This document shows positions 34,859 through 47,221 of a stretch of DNA of 64,000 nucleotides, piece by piece (the stretch's first letter is position 1; every line of letters begins with the position of its first letter). This DNA is from Actinostola sp. cb2023 (Eukaryota; Cnidaria; Anthozoa; Actiniaria; Actinostolidae). The notes beneath the pieces were generated by a model, which was not told the DNA's origin, did not search any database, and was given only the letters and a program-made list of their open reading frames with translations. The stretch spans positions 1,752,001 through 1,816,000 of the forward strand of contig JAUJYZ010000098.1 in the NCBI GenBank assembly GCA_033675265.1, written 5' to 3'. The position numbers and the translations under genes were made by a program.

Positions 34859-35527
34859 AATATTTTTAGTGTGTGTTTGCAAGAGTGTTTCTCTTTTCAC
34901 TAACCCCTTCCCCTAGGATTATTCAAACTAAATGTGTCTCCTGGCTGCCTTTACTGCATCAATCAATTTTGATGAAATAACAATAAGCTGAATCTTCGTG
35001 GCATAGTCTGCCACCGGTAACTTGTCTTCAAAATGACAGTTTAACAAAAGTGTTTACAATTTCGACGTAATGAGCGTTAAAACGTCCGTATCCTGGAAAT
35101 TAATCCAGTTGTCAGGGTAACAGTTTGACCGGTAGAATAGTCTATTTTTCATAGACATAATGAACCGGTTAATTTGGAGCCGGTTTTAGCGAACAATTAG
35201 TTTTACGGTGTTAATCAGTTTCCATTCACCGTAGAGGTTTTTGCGTGTCCAAGAAAGAGTCTAGCCATAGAAGGACGAACTTAAGTGTTGTTTTTATTGT
35301 TCTTGTTTATGGAATCTTCGCCAACGCAGTTGTTATTAGGACTCCTATCAGTGTCACTCTCGTCGTCGGTCAACGGTTGCATGTATTAATTATGAAAGTT
35401 TTTGACACATTATCTGTGCAGGTGGAAACGTCTTATTTGTATTCGGTGGGAAAAGACGAGGCTCTAGCTATTAATTACTCTCGCAAACTCTTTTCACGAA
35501 CGTGAAGAAAAGAGTATCACACTAACA

Positions 35528-36037
35528 ATGGAAAATGCTTCTCAAGTTGTGGCGAGTTATTTGAGGAAGAACCCAGAGTACCATAAGGGTATAAAAGCTG
35601 AACATTTACAGCATATCTACCATGAATTGCGACCGTTGAACCAGATAAGTTACGAACAAACCAAGGCCTCGATACAAACCGTGTGCTTTTGTGACTTGTG
35701 TCTAGAAGACGAAGTGCTTGATGTACTCAGAGAAATGGACCGCAGAAGTTTCTTGATGAAGGACATTCAATGGGAATTCGCAATGTTGTCTGGTCCTGAT
35801 TCAAAAGTTATATCTGAGGAGCAAACACAGTTTCTTTTTCGTTGTTATTGCGGAGAAGAAGCTACAGAGAAATGGAATTCATTTACGAGCAGTCGAGAGA
35901 ACAAATCTTTCCCGATTACTTTGGCTGAAATAGAGGTAATTTTGTGCTCGAAACCAGATGAATTTCTAGCTGAGCTCAATACAGAAGAAACACAAGACTG
36001 CAAAGAAGAAGATACTTCTAGTATTGATGACAATTGA
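35528..36037 (+). CDS. unidentified intronless 169-aa protein
   Basis: A continuous frame starting at an ATG in good context (acaATGg) and ending TGA. I cannot name the family. The protein is acidic and soluble, with no signal peptide or membrane segment. It begins MENASQVVASYLRKN, has a helical middle with VCFCDLCLEDEVLDVLREMD, then a block FLFRCYCGEE followed by WNSF and PITLAEIEVILC, and ends in an acidic Ser/Glu tail. The helix-turn-helix pattern around DRRSFLMKDIQWEF and SKVISEEQTQFLF is reminiscent of EF-hand-like folds but lacks a canonical calcium loop. It lies 670 bp after the ABCG2-like poly(A) signal in the same direction. Codon usage looks normal. It could be a compact gene or the terminal exon of a longer one. 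Confidence 0.6.
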   Translation: MENASQVVASYLRKNPEYHKGIKAEHLQHIYHELRPLNQISYEQTKASIQTVCFCDLCLEDEVLDVLREMDRRSFLMKDIQWEFAMLSGPDSKVISEEQTQFLFRCYCGEEATEKWNSFTSSRENKSFPITLAEIEVILCSKPDEFLAELNTEETQDCKEEDTSSIDDN

Positions 36038-36450
36038 CTGATCATGAAGAAACAAGATTCAATCTTTGGATCAATGTAGTCGTTTCGTTATTTACTTTTT
36101 CAGTTTAGTAAAATTTACACCTGTGTCCATTTCATCGTTGCTAGGAAGGGTTGCTACGTGCTCTTTTAAACAAATTCTAGTTTGTTTTTATCATCTGATC
36201 AAACAGTCACATTTTTGTACAATTGTAATACACGAAAAGTTCCTTTTTCTAAATTGGCCAAATGAGAATTGAAACAATAGTAAATGTTTCAATTACGTTT
36301 CCAATTAAGTATGTTTGATCGTAGCTGTTAGCACGAAAACAAAGCGATTTATTAAACAATATGACTAAAGCTCGAATAAGTTCTCGCACGTTCACTTGAT
36401 CGATCTCTGCATGTTTCACTAATCCACAGTTTGAAGTAAAAGCTAGTTTG

Positions 36451-36685
36451 ACCACAGGCAGCCCAACCATTGCTTTTGAGGCTACTAAATAATTCAATAA
36501 AATGATATTTGCGTCTTTTTTTACACAGGGATCCCAACATCATCAATTTCTATGCACAGGGAACCCAACATAATACGTATTGCGACGCGCGCCCTCTACC
36601 ACAGGAAACCCATCAAAAAAAGACGCATATATCACTTTATTCATTATTTAGTAGCCTCAAAAGGAATGGTTGGGCTGCCTGTGGT
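36451..36685. mobile_element. MITE family C copy 1 (ACCACAGGCAGCCCAACC ends)
   Basis: Two inverted arms of about 75 bp, beginning accacaggcagcccaaccat, contain gaggctactaaataat. They surround a core with acagggatcccaacat and acagggaacccaacat. A partial second copy is at 61782-61925. 235 bp, no coding. Confidence 0.75.
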
Positions 36686-37017
36686 TTGACGTTCCTGTTC
36701 CGGTTCTGCACCGGACATCATATAATGTCCGTCACTGGTAACTTTGTTTCGAGTTGTAGGCCATGGAATACACTTGCGCCGGCCTTGAAGCAAGAAGTGA
36801 GGATATTCCATGGTATTCAACGAGAACATTATAACTAATTTATCCCACATCATAGAACATGCATGCTTTCTTGATCACTGAAAACTGAAGCGAGAAATGA
36901 ATGTTGTGGAAAAAGCTCGCCGACAAGGGCTCACTAGCCACCCCCTTCGAAAAATCAAAATCAAAGAAACCTGATAAAAAAGCGCAAGGAACGATCATAT
37001 CAGCGGCCGAGAAGAAC

Positions 37018-38044
37018 CCGGGGGGGGGGGGGGGGGTACTCCCTTTGTCCAAGTGGTAGGGGTGATCGGCGGTCGGTTTTGAAAATGGCCCCTAAAAGAT
37101 ACGCATAAATTAAAAGAGCTATTGAAGCCAAGCCTCACGCATGCGCACTTAAATCAAAACAATAACACTCGGTTGAGAAGCCTACCTTGCCCGGTAGCGT
37201 GTTACAAAACCCCCCTAAAACCGTTCTAATCGCTAAATAAATGACCTACAAGACTCATGTAGATACTAATCTTAATTTAGAAAGCAATTTTAGAACTTCA
37301 ATATATCAAAAGAATTGAATTCTAGATGTGAATTCACGGCGATATCATTTTCCAACGGCCGATCAAATAAGACACAGGAAGCCCAACACATAAGTAGATG
37401 GTGGGAAGCTCACCGGTTTACAAGTCGTTCTACGTGAGTTTTTCTCTTCAAAAGTCATGACCAGTACTGAACCTACGATTGATGATCAAGATTCCTTCGC
37501 AATCGACCAGAATTGCCGGTTTACAATTCGGTTTTCTTCACTCGAGGATGATGGCGTCCTGCTCTCAACGGCTTCGACACTTTTTTCAACGGCTTCAAAG
37601 TCAGTTCTAAGATGAAATAATCCTCACTAGGAATTGTTGAAAATGAAGAACATGCTTTGAATTATTACTAGTGATCCTTTAGACGCTTGAACAAACATGA
37701 TTAAGGTCGATGGAAACGGATTGAAAACATCAATAATAATAAAAGTCCACGGTGGACTTTTATTATTTCTCGCTTCTTCGTACCCAGGCTTACGCGGTCA
37801 CATGGCTTGACACTGCCCCTTTAACCCTAAAAGGTACGACCATATATGGCGAAAATGTTCTTTCATGTTTGTTCAATAAAGAAAATAAATAACAATTGAC
37901 CCTAATAGGTACGCAGTGATGTTACGTAACTGATTTTGAGTCGGAACCCCTAAAAGGTCCACATAGGAAATATTTTCAACCCTAAAAGGACCGCCGATCA
38001 CCCCTACCACTTGGACAAAAAGGGAGTACACCCCCCGAGCCAGG
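37018..38044. mobile_element. 1-kb TIR element starting with a G17 run
   Basis: Left arm gtactccctttgtccaagtg continues to a ggtaggggtgatcggcgg segment. The right arm is its reverse complement over about 50 bp and ends in ccccccgag. The G run at 37020-37036 is part of the left end. Internal ccctaaaaggtac motifs link it with the element at 7694-8237. No transposase. Confidence 0.65.
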
Positions 38045-38339
38045 GGGACTCCCATATCCATACGAAAGTGCTGCTTACAAAGATCCCCTGATGTTGTTAG
38101 TTACTTCATAGTCTATTTGACGAAGACTTGAGAAGTAGCAAAAGCCCTGTACGAGTATCCTGCCAGAAAACGTTGGATCTAATGTACCTGTTCCTGTTCC
38201 TGTTTTATTCTCTGTAAGGCTAATGCATATAACAGAGGGTTGGACAGCGGCCTATGCAACAACAACTTTCAAAAGGAAAATTGGAATGAGAATTCTAAAT
38301 TGTACATGGTAAATAAATATTAAATAGATCTAAATGGTC

Positions 38340-38430
38340 AAAAACAATGTTATACAACGTATATTTTTATAGTGACTATGTTTCGGCTAGCCAGACTAGC
38401 CTTCTTCAGGTGATTCTTCTATTTGATGAT
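38340..38430 (-). mobile_element. possible retroelement tail (GTTTCGGC...CTTCAGG motif)
   Basis: The stretch gactatgtttcggctagcc followed by gccttcttcaggtg reads on the minus strand as a cctgaagaag...gccgaaac arrangement, common near the ends of Penelope-like and some LINE elements. No open frame is attached. A shorter relative is near 32040. Confidence 0.35.
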
Positions 38431-38848
38431 CGTTGATTTTTGTCGACATAAGTTAGGGTTAAATGAACTCAGCAACGGAAGATTTTGTAAATATGTTCAC
38501 TGCTAAAAACCCCGTGAAATACAAGCGGGCGCGATTAATGAGGTTGCTCTCGCTTGGGAATTATCTGTTTTAGATGGGCATTTTGACGAGTACTCCATCG
38601 GGCAATACTTAAACTACTTTCGACCCACCCCCCTCCCCTTCGGCGACGCCTACTCTCTATCGGTCGCATTCCACTTCGCATTCGGCTCATTGCCTCGGTA
38701 AAATCTCGTTCTCCCATAACTTAATCAAGCCGAGACAATGAGCGGGGGAAGTTAACAGTGAAAATGGTTCACAATGCTCAAAACTGTCACCACAGGAAAC
38801 CCACAATAAATAAAAGTCGATTGCCTTGATTGCGTCATTGATTTGTCA

Positions 38849-38856
38849 TGACGTCA
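38849..38856 (+). promoter_or_regulatory. CRE-type element upstream of the SNAP-25-like gene
   Basis: Perfect palindromic TGACGTCA, the consensus cAMP response element, about 100 bp before the predicted donor of the noncoding exon. No TATA box is apparent nearby. Function is inferred from motif and position only. Confidence 0.4.
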
Positions 38857-38864
38857 GAAAGAAA

Positions 38865-38958
38865 TGTAGCCGCTGGAATCGCAGGCGCAGGTTAGAGTGT
38901 GAGTCGTGAAAGTTGGTGTTTGGAACGGAATTTGAGTTTTACTTCTCCAAAATTTAAA
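38865..38958 (+). other. predicted 5' noncoding exon of the SNAP-25-like gene
   Basis: The ATG-bearing exon begins at 40044 after an acceptor (ttactttcatag), with 37 bp of leader before the ATG, so an upstream exon is needed. The best donor is taaa/gtaagt at 38958/38959. The start is uncertain. Confidence 0.4.
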
Positions 38959-39443
38959 GTAAGTGACGGTTTTGTATGGTTGTGTTAGACCAGTTATTTC
39001 ATTCTTTGTTAAAATATGATCACGGACTGAAAATATGCAGTGTGACTGTAAGTCTTTGACAGCACAAATTACGATGTAGATCACTAAACTGTATAGTGTT
39101 ACTACACTGCGATTAAACTTAAACCGGAATATTGCGAAATCTTATTTGAGGTTTTTACTCATACAATAAGCTTACTCTGTCAATGACAATTCTGTTTTTA
39201 TACTAATGAAAAATGTCAAGCAAATACTTAGGGAAAATTAATTTACCTAAGATTTAATCTGGTGTTCACTTTATATTCGGAATGATGGAATGCTCTTTGA
39301 CTTTGAAACAGCCTGTGTAGTCTGTCTTTGGACTTTGATAGTGAAACACTGAAAGAATGGTCATTTCGTTTTCGCGATTTTACTTAAATATCGAACACGG
39401 TTGAATGATTTCAAAACTTGTTTATAGTTCCAAAACTTCCAAT

Positions 39444-39652
39444 AATAGACCTCTTTAGCTTCGTATGTAAATTGCCCATTTCAAACCATGTGATGTAATT
39501 AAGCTTAAACATAATATTCTCTGGAGAATTGTTCCTTTATATTTCTGAAATTTATTCGTTCATATTGAAAGGACTAATTCTCCAGAGAACACCATGTTTG
39601 CATCAAATGGTTTGAAATGGGCAATTTACATACGAAGCTAAATAGGTCTATT
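39444..39652. mobile_element. MITE in SNAP-25-like 5' intron
   Basis: Near-perfect TIRs of about 45 bp: aatagacctctttagcttcg at the left and its reverse at the right, including gcccatttcaaacca. An inner tctccagagaa palindromic pair lies near the middle. 209 bp, non-coding. Confidence 0.8.
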
Positions 39653-40080
39653 GCTCTATCTGATGTGTGTACTCTGTTCTCATAAAAGAACATTGGTCAG
39701 TGTAGTTATACATGTAGTGTACTTGTTCATTTATTAAACACATTGTACTCACAGCAAAGTACTAATCAACTTTTCATAGAAATCCAAGTGTAAAAATTCA
39801 CTTGCTCACTGTGATAACTTATCGTTAATCAGCAGTATTTATAATTGAAAACAATATTACAACGATTGACAACATCTCAAATGTCATGTCTGAGAGTTTA
39901 ATGCATGGCTATCATAGAAGTACAGCCAATTACCTGAGGTTACCAGCTACATGTACTGTAGTACATTGTACTTAATGTACTCCACTTGAATTTCATTGAG
40001 TGTACAGATTGTACAATATAGAATAATGTTGTTACTTTCATAGAAAAACATAACCTGGGCTGTAGTGTAAAGATTTCACC

Positions 40081-43000
40081 ATGTCTAATGAAGACAGAAT
40101 GCGAAGTGAGATTGAAAGAATGCAGATGAGGGGTGATGAAGTAACAGATCAGGTAATTGTATTATATTTGCAATGCATACTGTATGCTTAACAATTAATA
40201 TATATCTATTTGTAAATGTAATTATGTCTTAATTAAGTGTCCCCGATTAGTGTACCACTTGTGGTATGCTAGAAGTCATGACACGTTAATAAAGTTTATG
40301 TATGTTAAGCATACTAGCTACCACCTCCCAAACGAGTTATTATAAACACCAGCATATATTTACGATTTCTTCCAAAAAACACTTTTTTTACCAAAATTTC
40401 AAGGTGCAGTTGAAATCTTAATCCTCTCTGTCCACATAAAGCCTCGACAGTCTTAATTCCTTTTGCAAACTCTGTCATACACAACATGTTGAACCTCGCC
40501 CCATGAAAGACCCACCTTGGTCAGCTCGGCTAGAATTATTAAATCAAGTTACATTTTTATGTTTATAGCTATAAATCTTAAATTTATTGTGTGACTGAAG
40601 TAAATTTTCTGAAATATTGAATATTACTAAATTTTATTCTCTGAAATATTTATCATTGTACAGTCTCTAGAGAGCACCCGCCGGATGCTGCAGATGTCTG
40701 AAGAGGTACAAGTACTTATTATTTTAATCATAAAAATATAAATATGGAAATGCACTCATTTTTACACATGTACAAGATAGTATATTTATGTCAAAACGTT
40801 TGGTCTTTGATTCTATTGTCTAAATTCTTTTCTTTTACAGACACAAGATGTTGGTATCAAGACACTGGTCACTCTGGATGAACAAGGTGAACAGCTTGAC
40901 AGAGTTGAAGAAGGTCTTGATCAAATTAATGTTGATATGAAAGAAGCAGAAAAAAATCTTACAGGAATGGAGAAATGCTGTGGTCTCTGTGTTTGTCCTG
41001 GGAAAAGGTAACCTTGCATTTCCTAGAATACATGTAATTTGTCTTACTGTAATAATAGGGAGTTTATGCTTTACAAAATCTATGACTGCGATGTCAAAGG
41101 AAGTGTAAATAACTTCTGTTAAGGGTTTCGTACATTATAGATTTAGTCCAAGCCTTTACCTGTGAGGTTACTTCATCCACACGGAATACCAACTATGAAG
41201 GTATTAAACTCTGAAAAGAAGTTATTTACACTTGCCGTTGACGTCGCTGTCGTAGATTTTGCAAAGCTTAAACTCCCTAATATTATCAATCTCTGGCACT
41301 AATATATGAGTATTCATAACATCCTTAGAAGCAAAAAATATGAAAAAAGTGAGGCTTATAAAAAAGCATATAAAAAGAATAGTGAAGATGGTGTTATTTC
41401 TACCCAACCTACAGGTTAGTTGCACTGAATTAATCTCCTAAACTGCAAACAATAATATTCCCCACATATCAGCCACTGCTTCCAACTACATATCTTTAAT
41501 GTAACTTTAATAATTGCATGCTTATGTCATGTAATAAAATTTGCACACGCTTGTAGGGGTGTCGAATGGTCCCAAAAAAGTCAGAGTCTCGCAAAACTTT
41601 GGTCAAAATTTGCATGTCTCGAAATCTCGTTTTTTTGCAAAAAGTTGTCTCGGAGTCTCGAACTATGAAAACAAAGGATAAATAATAAAGGAAATAAAGA
41701 AAATAGGTGAAAAAGCGTCTCGGGCTCGCAAAAAATGCCTTGTCTCGGGAGTCTCGCAAAGTCTCGCCTTTACCATTCGATACCCCTGCTTGTAGTTGTA
41801 AGCAAGTTGCATTAATCCTCAAGTTAGTGGGATGGGACTTTTGAAATGGAAGTGTCACTCAATCATTCACTCGGCTGTCAACTTTTGAGCCACAAATCCA
41901 GGAGTTCACCAATGGGTACCTTTGATTTTGACAAAGCAACTGTCACAAATCAAAGAGTTGGATTTATATAAATGGGTGACAATAATTTACTAGCAGTAAT
42001 TGAGTAAAAGTAGTGGTCAGAATATCTGATGTTGTTCATGAATACCCTTCAATATCTCTTTGTAGGTTATAATACATCAGCTAATAAGAACAATGCAACT
42101 TCATCTGGATACATACAGAGGCAAGTAAAAGGAAAATAATAATTAATATAATAATAATTGGATTACTTTACACAAAGCAGACTCATTGTGTTTTACTTTG
42201 CATACAAAATGTTAGAAAGAAAAAAAATATATGTATACATGTACATGTATGCATGTACATGCGTTCAATTACAATATACAATGTATGACTTGCAATCTTA
42301 GTGTCTGATTTTTATATCTTTTGTAACATTATTATACTACATTATTATAATGAAATAAAGACTATTAATACATGTATTACTTTCATCTGTATTGATATTT
42401 TTATATCTCTTGCAGAATAACTAATGATGACAGGGAAGATGAAATGGATGAAAATTTAGGGTAATTTATAAGAAAAGAATAATGTACAGTACAGTTATAT
42501 TGAAATGGAGAATTTTGAAGTTGTCATGTATGCACTTGTAATTTCAGTCTTACCCAATTACTCTATTATATAATATTGTATTGGTAGTATATAATATCTA
42601 TATTGTTTTGCTTTTAGCCAAGTTTCCAACATTATTGGAAACCTTAAGTCAATGGCAGTTGATATGGGAAATGAAATTGATACCCAAAACAGACAGCTAG
42701 AGCGCATCAATGCTAAGGTTTGTAAATTTACATTATTCTAAGCTCTTGAATCTACAGTAAATTTATTTGTTACTGCGCAGTATGATACAGTTGAACCTCC
42801 CATTGCGACCACTCTCGTAAACGACCACCTCTCCTCTCTGACCAGTTTCCCAAAATACCAAAAGTTTCAGTTTCAAGTCAAATCACTGTAGTTGGAACCT
42901 CTCATAAGCGACCGCCTCTCATAATTGACATTTTGGGTGGTCACTTACGGGGTTCAACTGTTGTTGAGAAAAGTTGACAACAAAAGTTACATGTAATTCA

Positions 43001-43102
43001 CAACCAATATGATTGTTTTCTTTTCTTTGACAGGCTGAGTCTAATGATGCACGAATTAATGTGGCCAACAAAAGAGCAAGAGACATTCTAAGAAATGCCT
43101 AA
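40081..43102 (+). CDS. SNAP25: SNAP-25/SNAP-23-type Qb,Qc-SNARE (211 aa)
   Basis: Membrane-fusion SNARE that contributes two helices to the four-helix bundle with syntaxin and VAMP in exocytosis. Coding exons: 40081-40152, 40664-40705, 40841-41007, 41329-41414, 42066-42120, 42416-42460, 42618-42717, 43034-43102; all phases agree. Features: N-terminal Qb helix with zero-layer Gln53 ([14 protein letters not shown], same position as human SNAP-25); palmitoylation-type cysteine cluster [11 protein letters not shown] near residue 85; linker; Qc helix with [14 protein letters not shown] and [14 protein letters not shown] (zero-layer Gln179); C-terminus ending RNA. Length equals human SNAP-23 (211) and is slightly above SNAP-25 (206). 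The intron after 42120 begins with GC (gcaagt), a GC-AG intron. Several introns carry MITEs. Orthology to SNAP-25 versus SNAP-23 is unresolved because invertebrates often have a single pro-orthologue. Confidence 0.95.
41051..41285. mobile_element. MITE immediately upstream of SNAP-25-like exon 4
   Basis: Imperfect TIRs of about 65 bp, with ends tagggagtttatgcttta and its reverse (gcttaaactcccta), and inner gtgtaaataacttct. It ends about 43 bp before the acceptor at 41328. Confidence 0.75.
41557..41787. mobile_element. hAT-like MITE with exact 8-bp target duplication
   Basis: Flanked by GCTTGTAG on both sides (41549-41556 and 41788-41795). Ends gggtgtcgaatggt and accattcgataccc are inverted. 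The interior is made of about ten gtctcg motifs, most in the same direction. Non-coding; the minus-strand frame across it is a repeat translation. Confidence 0.8.
42788..42960. mobile_element. MITE, Tigger/pogo-like ends
   Basis: Starts cagttgaacctcc after a TA and ends ggggttcaactg. Internal gaccacctc and taagcgaccgcctct motifs are typical of pogo/Tigger-derived MITEs. Located in the last SNAP-25-like intron. Confidence 0.65.
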
Positions 43103-43995
43103 AATTGTCATTTTACCATTTTACAAGAATTCTATAATTGACTGGTTATAATGTACAAGTATTGTAAACAACAATGACTGTTATTGAACCAGTACATACA
43201 ATATGTACATGCAATTTCAATTTTCTTTTTGAAGTTAAGACTGTAACTTATAATACAATTTAATTTTGTCCTGCGATCATTTGATTAAGTGTAATCCTTG
43301 GTTGCAAATGATCAATATAATTATAAATTTCAATGACATTTTGATATATTGGAATTTAGTTACAATGGTTTAATTACCATTCAATAAGAATAACTACATT
43401 ATATCTAGATAAATGACAGCTATCCAATCTGTAGTTTGCTTGACAAGTTTCAGTTTGCACTTCTTTTGTCTTTTTAAGTCTTACTATTTTTCTCTCGGAT
43501 GTTTTCATTGTCACTGACAAAATCTGTATTTCGATCCAAACATGGACACTGCAGATGTATAGTTTTATATGTCATGTCAGAGTGAAACTTACTTGTAAAC
43601 AAATTGTAAGAGGTGTGACACTTTATGTATTAAAATGTACCCTCTAGTCGTCTAGATAACCAGCTATTTTTTACAAAGTAAAATAATGTACAAAATTCAT
43701 TAAAATAAACTGATGCACGAAACAACTGGGCTACCTGTGGTATAAAATCGATTTTGGCGCCAAAAAGGACGCGCGCGCGAATTACCGAAGTTATTTTTTG
43801 AAAAAGATCCTCGTTTATGATTTGTACAATCGACTTTGAAAGACGGGTATTGATCAATGGCCGGCTGAAGATAATGAATATATTCACTATTCCAGCACCA
43901 TTCTCAGGTCAGTCTGCAGATAGCAGTGTCAGTTTTATTTGTGAAACCATGACTGTCAAAAATTGTTTTTGCGTAAAGAGATTCTTTAAAATTAT

Positions 43996-44031
43996 CCCCC
44001 CCCCCCCCCCCCCCCCCCCCCTTCCCTAGCA
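43996..44031. repeat. poly-C run (36)
   Basis: Pure C run. A second one of 29 C lies at 44412-44440, and shorter runs occur at 26339-26354 and 57660-57680. Such runs are error-prone in sequencing, so exact lengths are doubtful. Confidence 0.9.
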
Positions 44032-44449
44032 AACACAACAGTTATAAGCTTACTGAGTTTATAGTCCTGCTTGTTTTCCCCGACTCTATTACCGTCTATT
44101 GATATAGCTATTACTTTTTAGTTTCACTATATTAATCTATCAAAGTTCTGTTTCTGATGATCACAGTGTACTTCAAAAGTTCAATGAAAAATACGTTTTG
44201 ATGGTTCTTTTTAGTGTATTTTCCGTTTTTGAAAACCTAAGAATATTTTCTAGTGATCCAAAGACGTGGCCTAGCTATATTATATCTGAGACTGAGAGGG
44301 TCTAGACTGTTCATGACTGGTTCACAACGAATTTACAAGGTTCACCAAGGGCTAGTATATTCGAGAAAGGTGTTGGGACACTTTGAAATTACGTATATAC
44401 AATGTCTTTTTCCCCCCCCCCCCCCCCCCCCCCCCCCCCCATTTTTTTT

Positions 44450-46700
44450 TTCGTTCACCCGAACACTTTTCTGTTAAAACAACATTGTTTTTGGGGGGAG
44501 TGGGAGTTATATAAGGTTACACAAAGGCAAAAGTCTTGCCTATGTGTCCATGACATTAAAAAATCAATTTTTAACAGGGTGTCCCAAGTACTTTTGTCGA
44601 AGATGGACCGATTGCATTGGGATCCCGGCAGCGAATGAAATATGGTCAGGAAAATTAAAGCGAGGGGGGATTGGAGAGAAAAGGGGACACTGTTCACGGG
44701 GAAAATAGCGGTTTTATTAGGGATCATTCGCCAGTCAGGAACTGCGTACAAACGCTACTCATCTACACTGCATGTTGATGAAAAACTGCCAGATACGACT
44801 AAAAACCGCTACTGACCACGGAAGAAAAAAACAAGGGTTGTGGCCAAAAAAACATGGATATTGCATTACAGAATTTCAGCGCAACCAATAATACTCTCCG
44901 AGGGCTAGAGAGGTTGCTACATTCCTACATTACATGTATTAGTGGGCATGGTAATCTGAAAAAGTAAACAAAAAGGCAAGCTAGTGGTAAGCCCGACTGG
45001 CCTAGAGTGAACAACCCTCAGTCACAAACATACACGCATTTCCCATGAGCCCTTGCTCGTGCCCTGATCATTTGCCCGTGTCGGCAGAATAACAGTCCTC
45101 CCTCGCTATCTGATGCCGTCAGAAATTACATTTATTGTAGTGAAGTCATTTGCTCGGATTTCAATATTACTGCTATTGTGGCGGCCGATGTTCGCAATGA
45201 TAAACCGCTGTGACACTGTGTAAACATATTAGCCATTCTGTTGAAACAAATTCGATTAGCTAGCGAACCTTTTCATCGTTATACAATTGGTGTGGCGTTC
45301 ATAAATAATCGATCAGTTTTCAGTACATGTTTTGGGGGGTTGTAGACCGTTGTAGTCTCGTCATTATAGAAAAACAAGGGGCGACCAAGATTAGAGCACG
45401 TTCGTTGATACTTATATATACAGTATACATTTCGGTAAGTAAAACGATGTGGCCATGCATGGCCTCACTGGATATCCCACATCATTCTATGCGACGTGTA
45501 GCCTGTTTTTTAGCAAGTCGTTTCGTGTGGTGTGAAAGTTAAAAATATGTCAGATACAAATTCTGCCAGTTTTTTCCAAAGTGAGATACAGTATTAAGAT
45601 CAATTTGAATTATTTATTCATACACAGTACACGCAACTTGTGTTTCAGTGAAAAAAACAACCCCAAAGAATTCAATATCTTGATGATGTTAGAATGTCTT
45701 TGTGATTTATTGCTAACTCATAGTGATAATGAATGGTTTCGTTCCAAATATCGAACAGGGTCAATGTTGTTCAGTACGTGCTTAATATTTACTATATAGT
45801 ACTCGTAGGACGCAATCAATCAGTTCTTTTGAAAGAAAAGCAATTTTGAGGACCAAAGTAAATATAACTTTTACTAATAGTATACTCTATAATGGTGTTT
45901 CAATTTGTTGTTTCTATACCTTTCTTTTGAGTTGTCCAATTGTAACATTGAAATTATTTTGTGTTTTCGAACTCTTGTGTTATATAAAGTAACGCTTGGT
46001 ATAAATTTTTAACTTTCTTAATTGTTTCCACTATATTTCATATATTGAAATTATATTGTGTTAGCTTTTTAATTGTGCTCATTTATATTTAGAACGCTTG
46101 TCTTTGGAATTTTGTTTCTTGACTCACTATAATCTGTCATAAAGATTGATTTCTCTGCATTAAAGAGTTTGTATCACTTTATTTGCGCTGTATATTCAGT
46201 TCTTTGTCCAGAAGAGCATCCTGTTTCACTTAAATCATAAAATTAATTTAGCAGAGCTAATTAACCCAAAGAAACAATCTTTTATAGTGCTTGTATATAT
46301 CTCAGTAAAAACAATTAGCTTTGATATAGTTATGAAATCATAAGAAATGTTACGGATAGTCGGAGTGCACGGATCATCTTGAAGCTTAAGCGAATCTAGC
46401 AATTCACCTGCACAGTGTTTCACTATTTATGGAGTTTTTCTCATCGAAACTCATCGAGCAATTCTTTGAGTGCATGGTAGTAGCAAGAAAAGGCTGATAG
46501 AATAGAACTTCATTCACTAGTTTCTGATTAGGCTTACTCAGAAAAGCCGAAAACCATCTTAGAGTTGCCTCAGGGCAGAACCGCTCTCCGCAGTTCGCAC
46601 GTAAATCTTTCACCGAATTTATCTTAGAGCTTTCAACAATTTCAGGTAAGTTCGATGTTAATATTGTCGAATATATAGTCCAGCACTTCTGTAAAGTATT
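44450..46700. other. no gene recognised
   Basis: No frame of convincing length or composition. A strong donor-like caggtaagt at about 46645 is preceded by an open stretch of only about 39 codons that I cannot identify. Confidence 0.5.
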
Positions 46701-47221
46701 CCAAAACTATACCTGAAAAAGAAAAACCGCGAAACCGAGGACGCGTTCTTTGGAAACAATTCCGGAATGTTTATACCAGGAATATAGACGGTAATCGTGT
46801 TCTTTTTGGAGCTATTCCGTTTTCAGAACGAACGGAATAACATACTAGGAATAGCACTCTGTTTATTCTGCTCGCGATTGCAGAACAAACTGAAAAACGG
46901 TTACTCGGTAGAGACGGTAGAGTGCAAATAGCGTTCTCATTTTCGGAATTTTCAGATCTTCTTGAATGGGCTTCGGGCGCCATTTAGCCTTAAAAGTCAC
47001 GCTTGCGCTCAATAATTATTTCCTGTTGCCCTCCGTCAATTCATAATGTTTTCGCAATCTGATCAGTGTTCTTTTGGGAATTGGTATTCTGCATATTTTA
47101 TTATTCTCATTCCGGAATAGGAATAAACAGAACCGGTTGTACCAAAATATATAACGCGCCCTCAGAATGTGTTGAACTTTCAGGGACGGGTTTTGCTCTA
47201 GTATATATAACTAGCAGTTGG

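Noticed and set aside
35245..35505. 86-residue frame with a hydrophobic start upstream of the 35528 gene
   Set aside because: It begins at GTG rather than ATG, which is not a normal eukaryotic start, and I see no splice support.
46535..46645. Open stretch of about 39 codons before a strong donor
   Set aside because: Protein not recognisable and no partner exon in phase was found; a chance donor is as likely.
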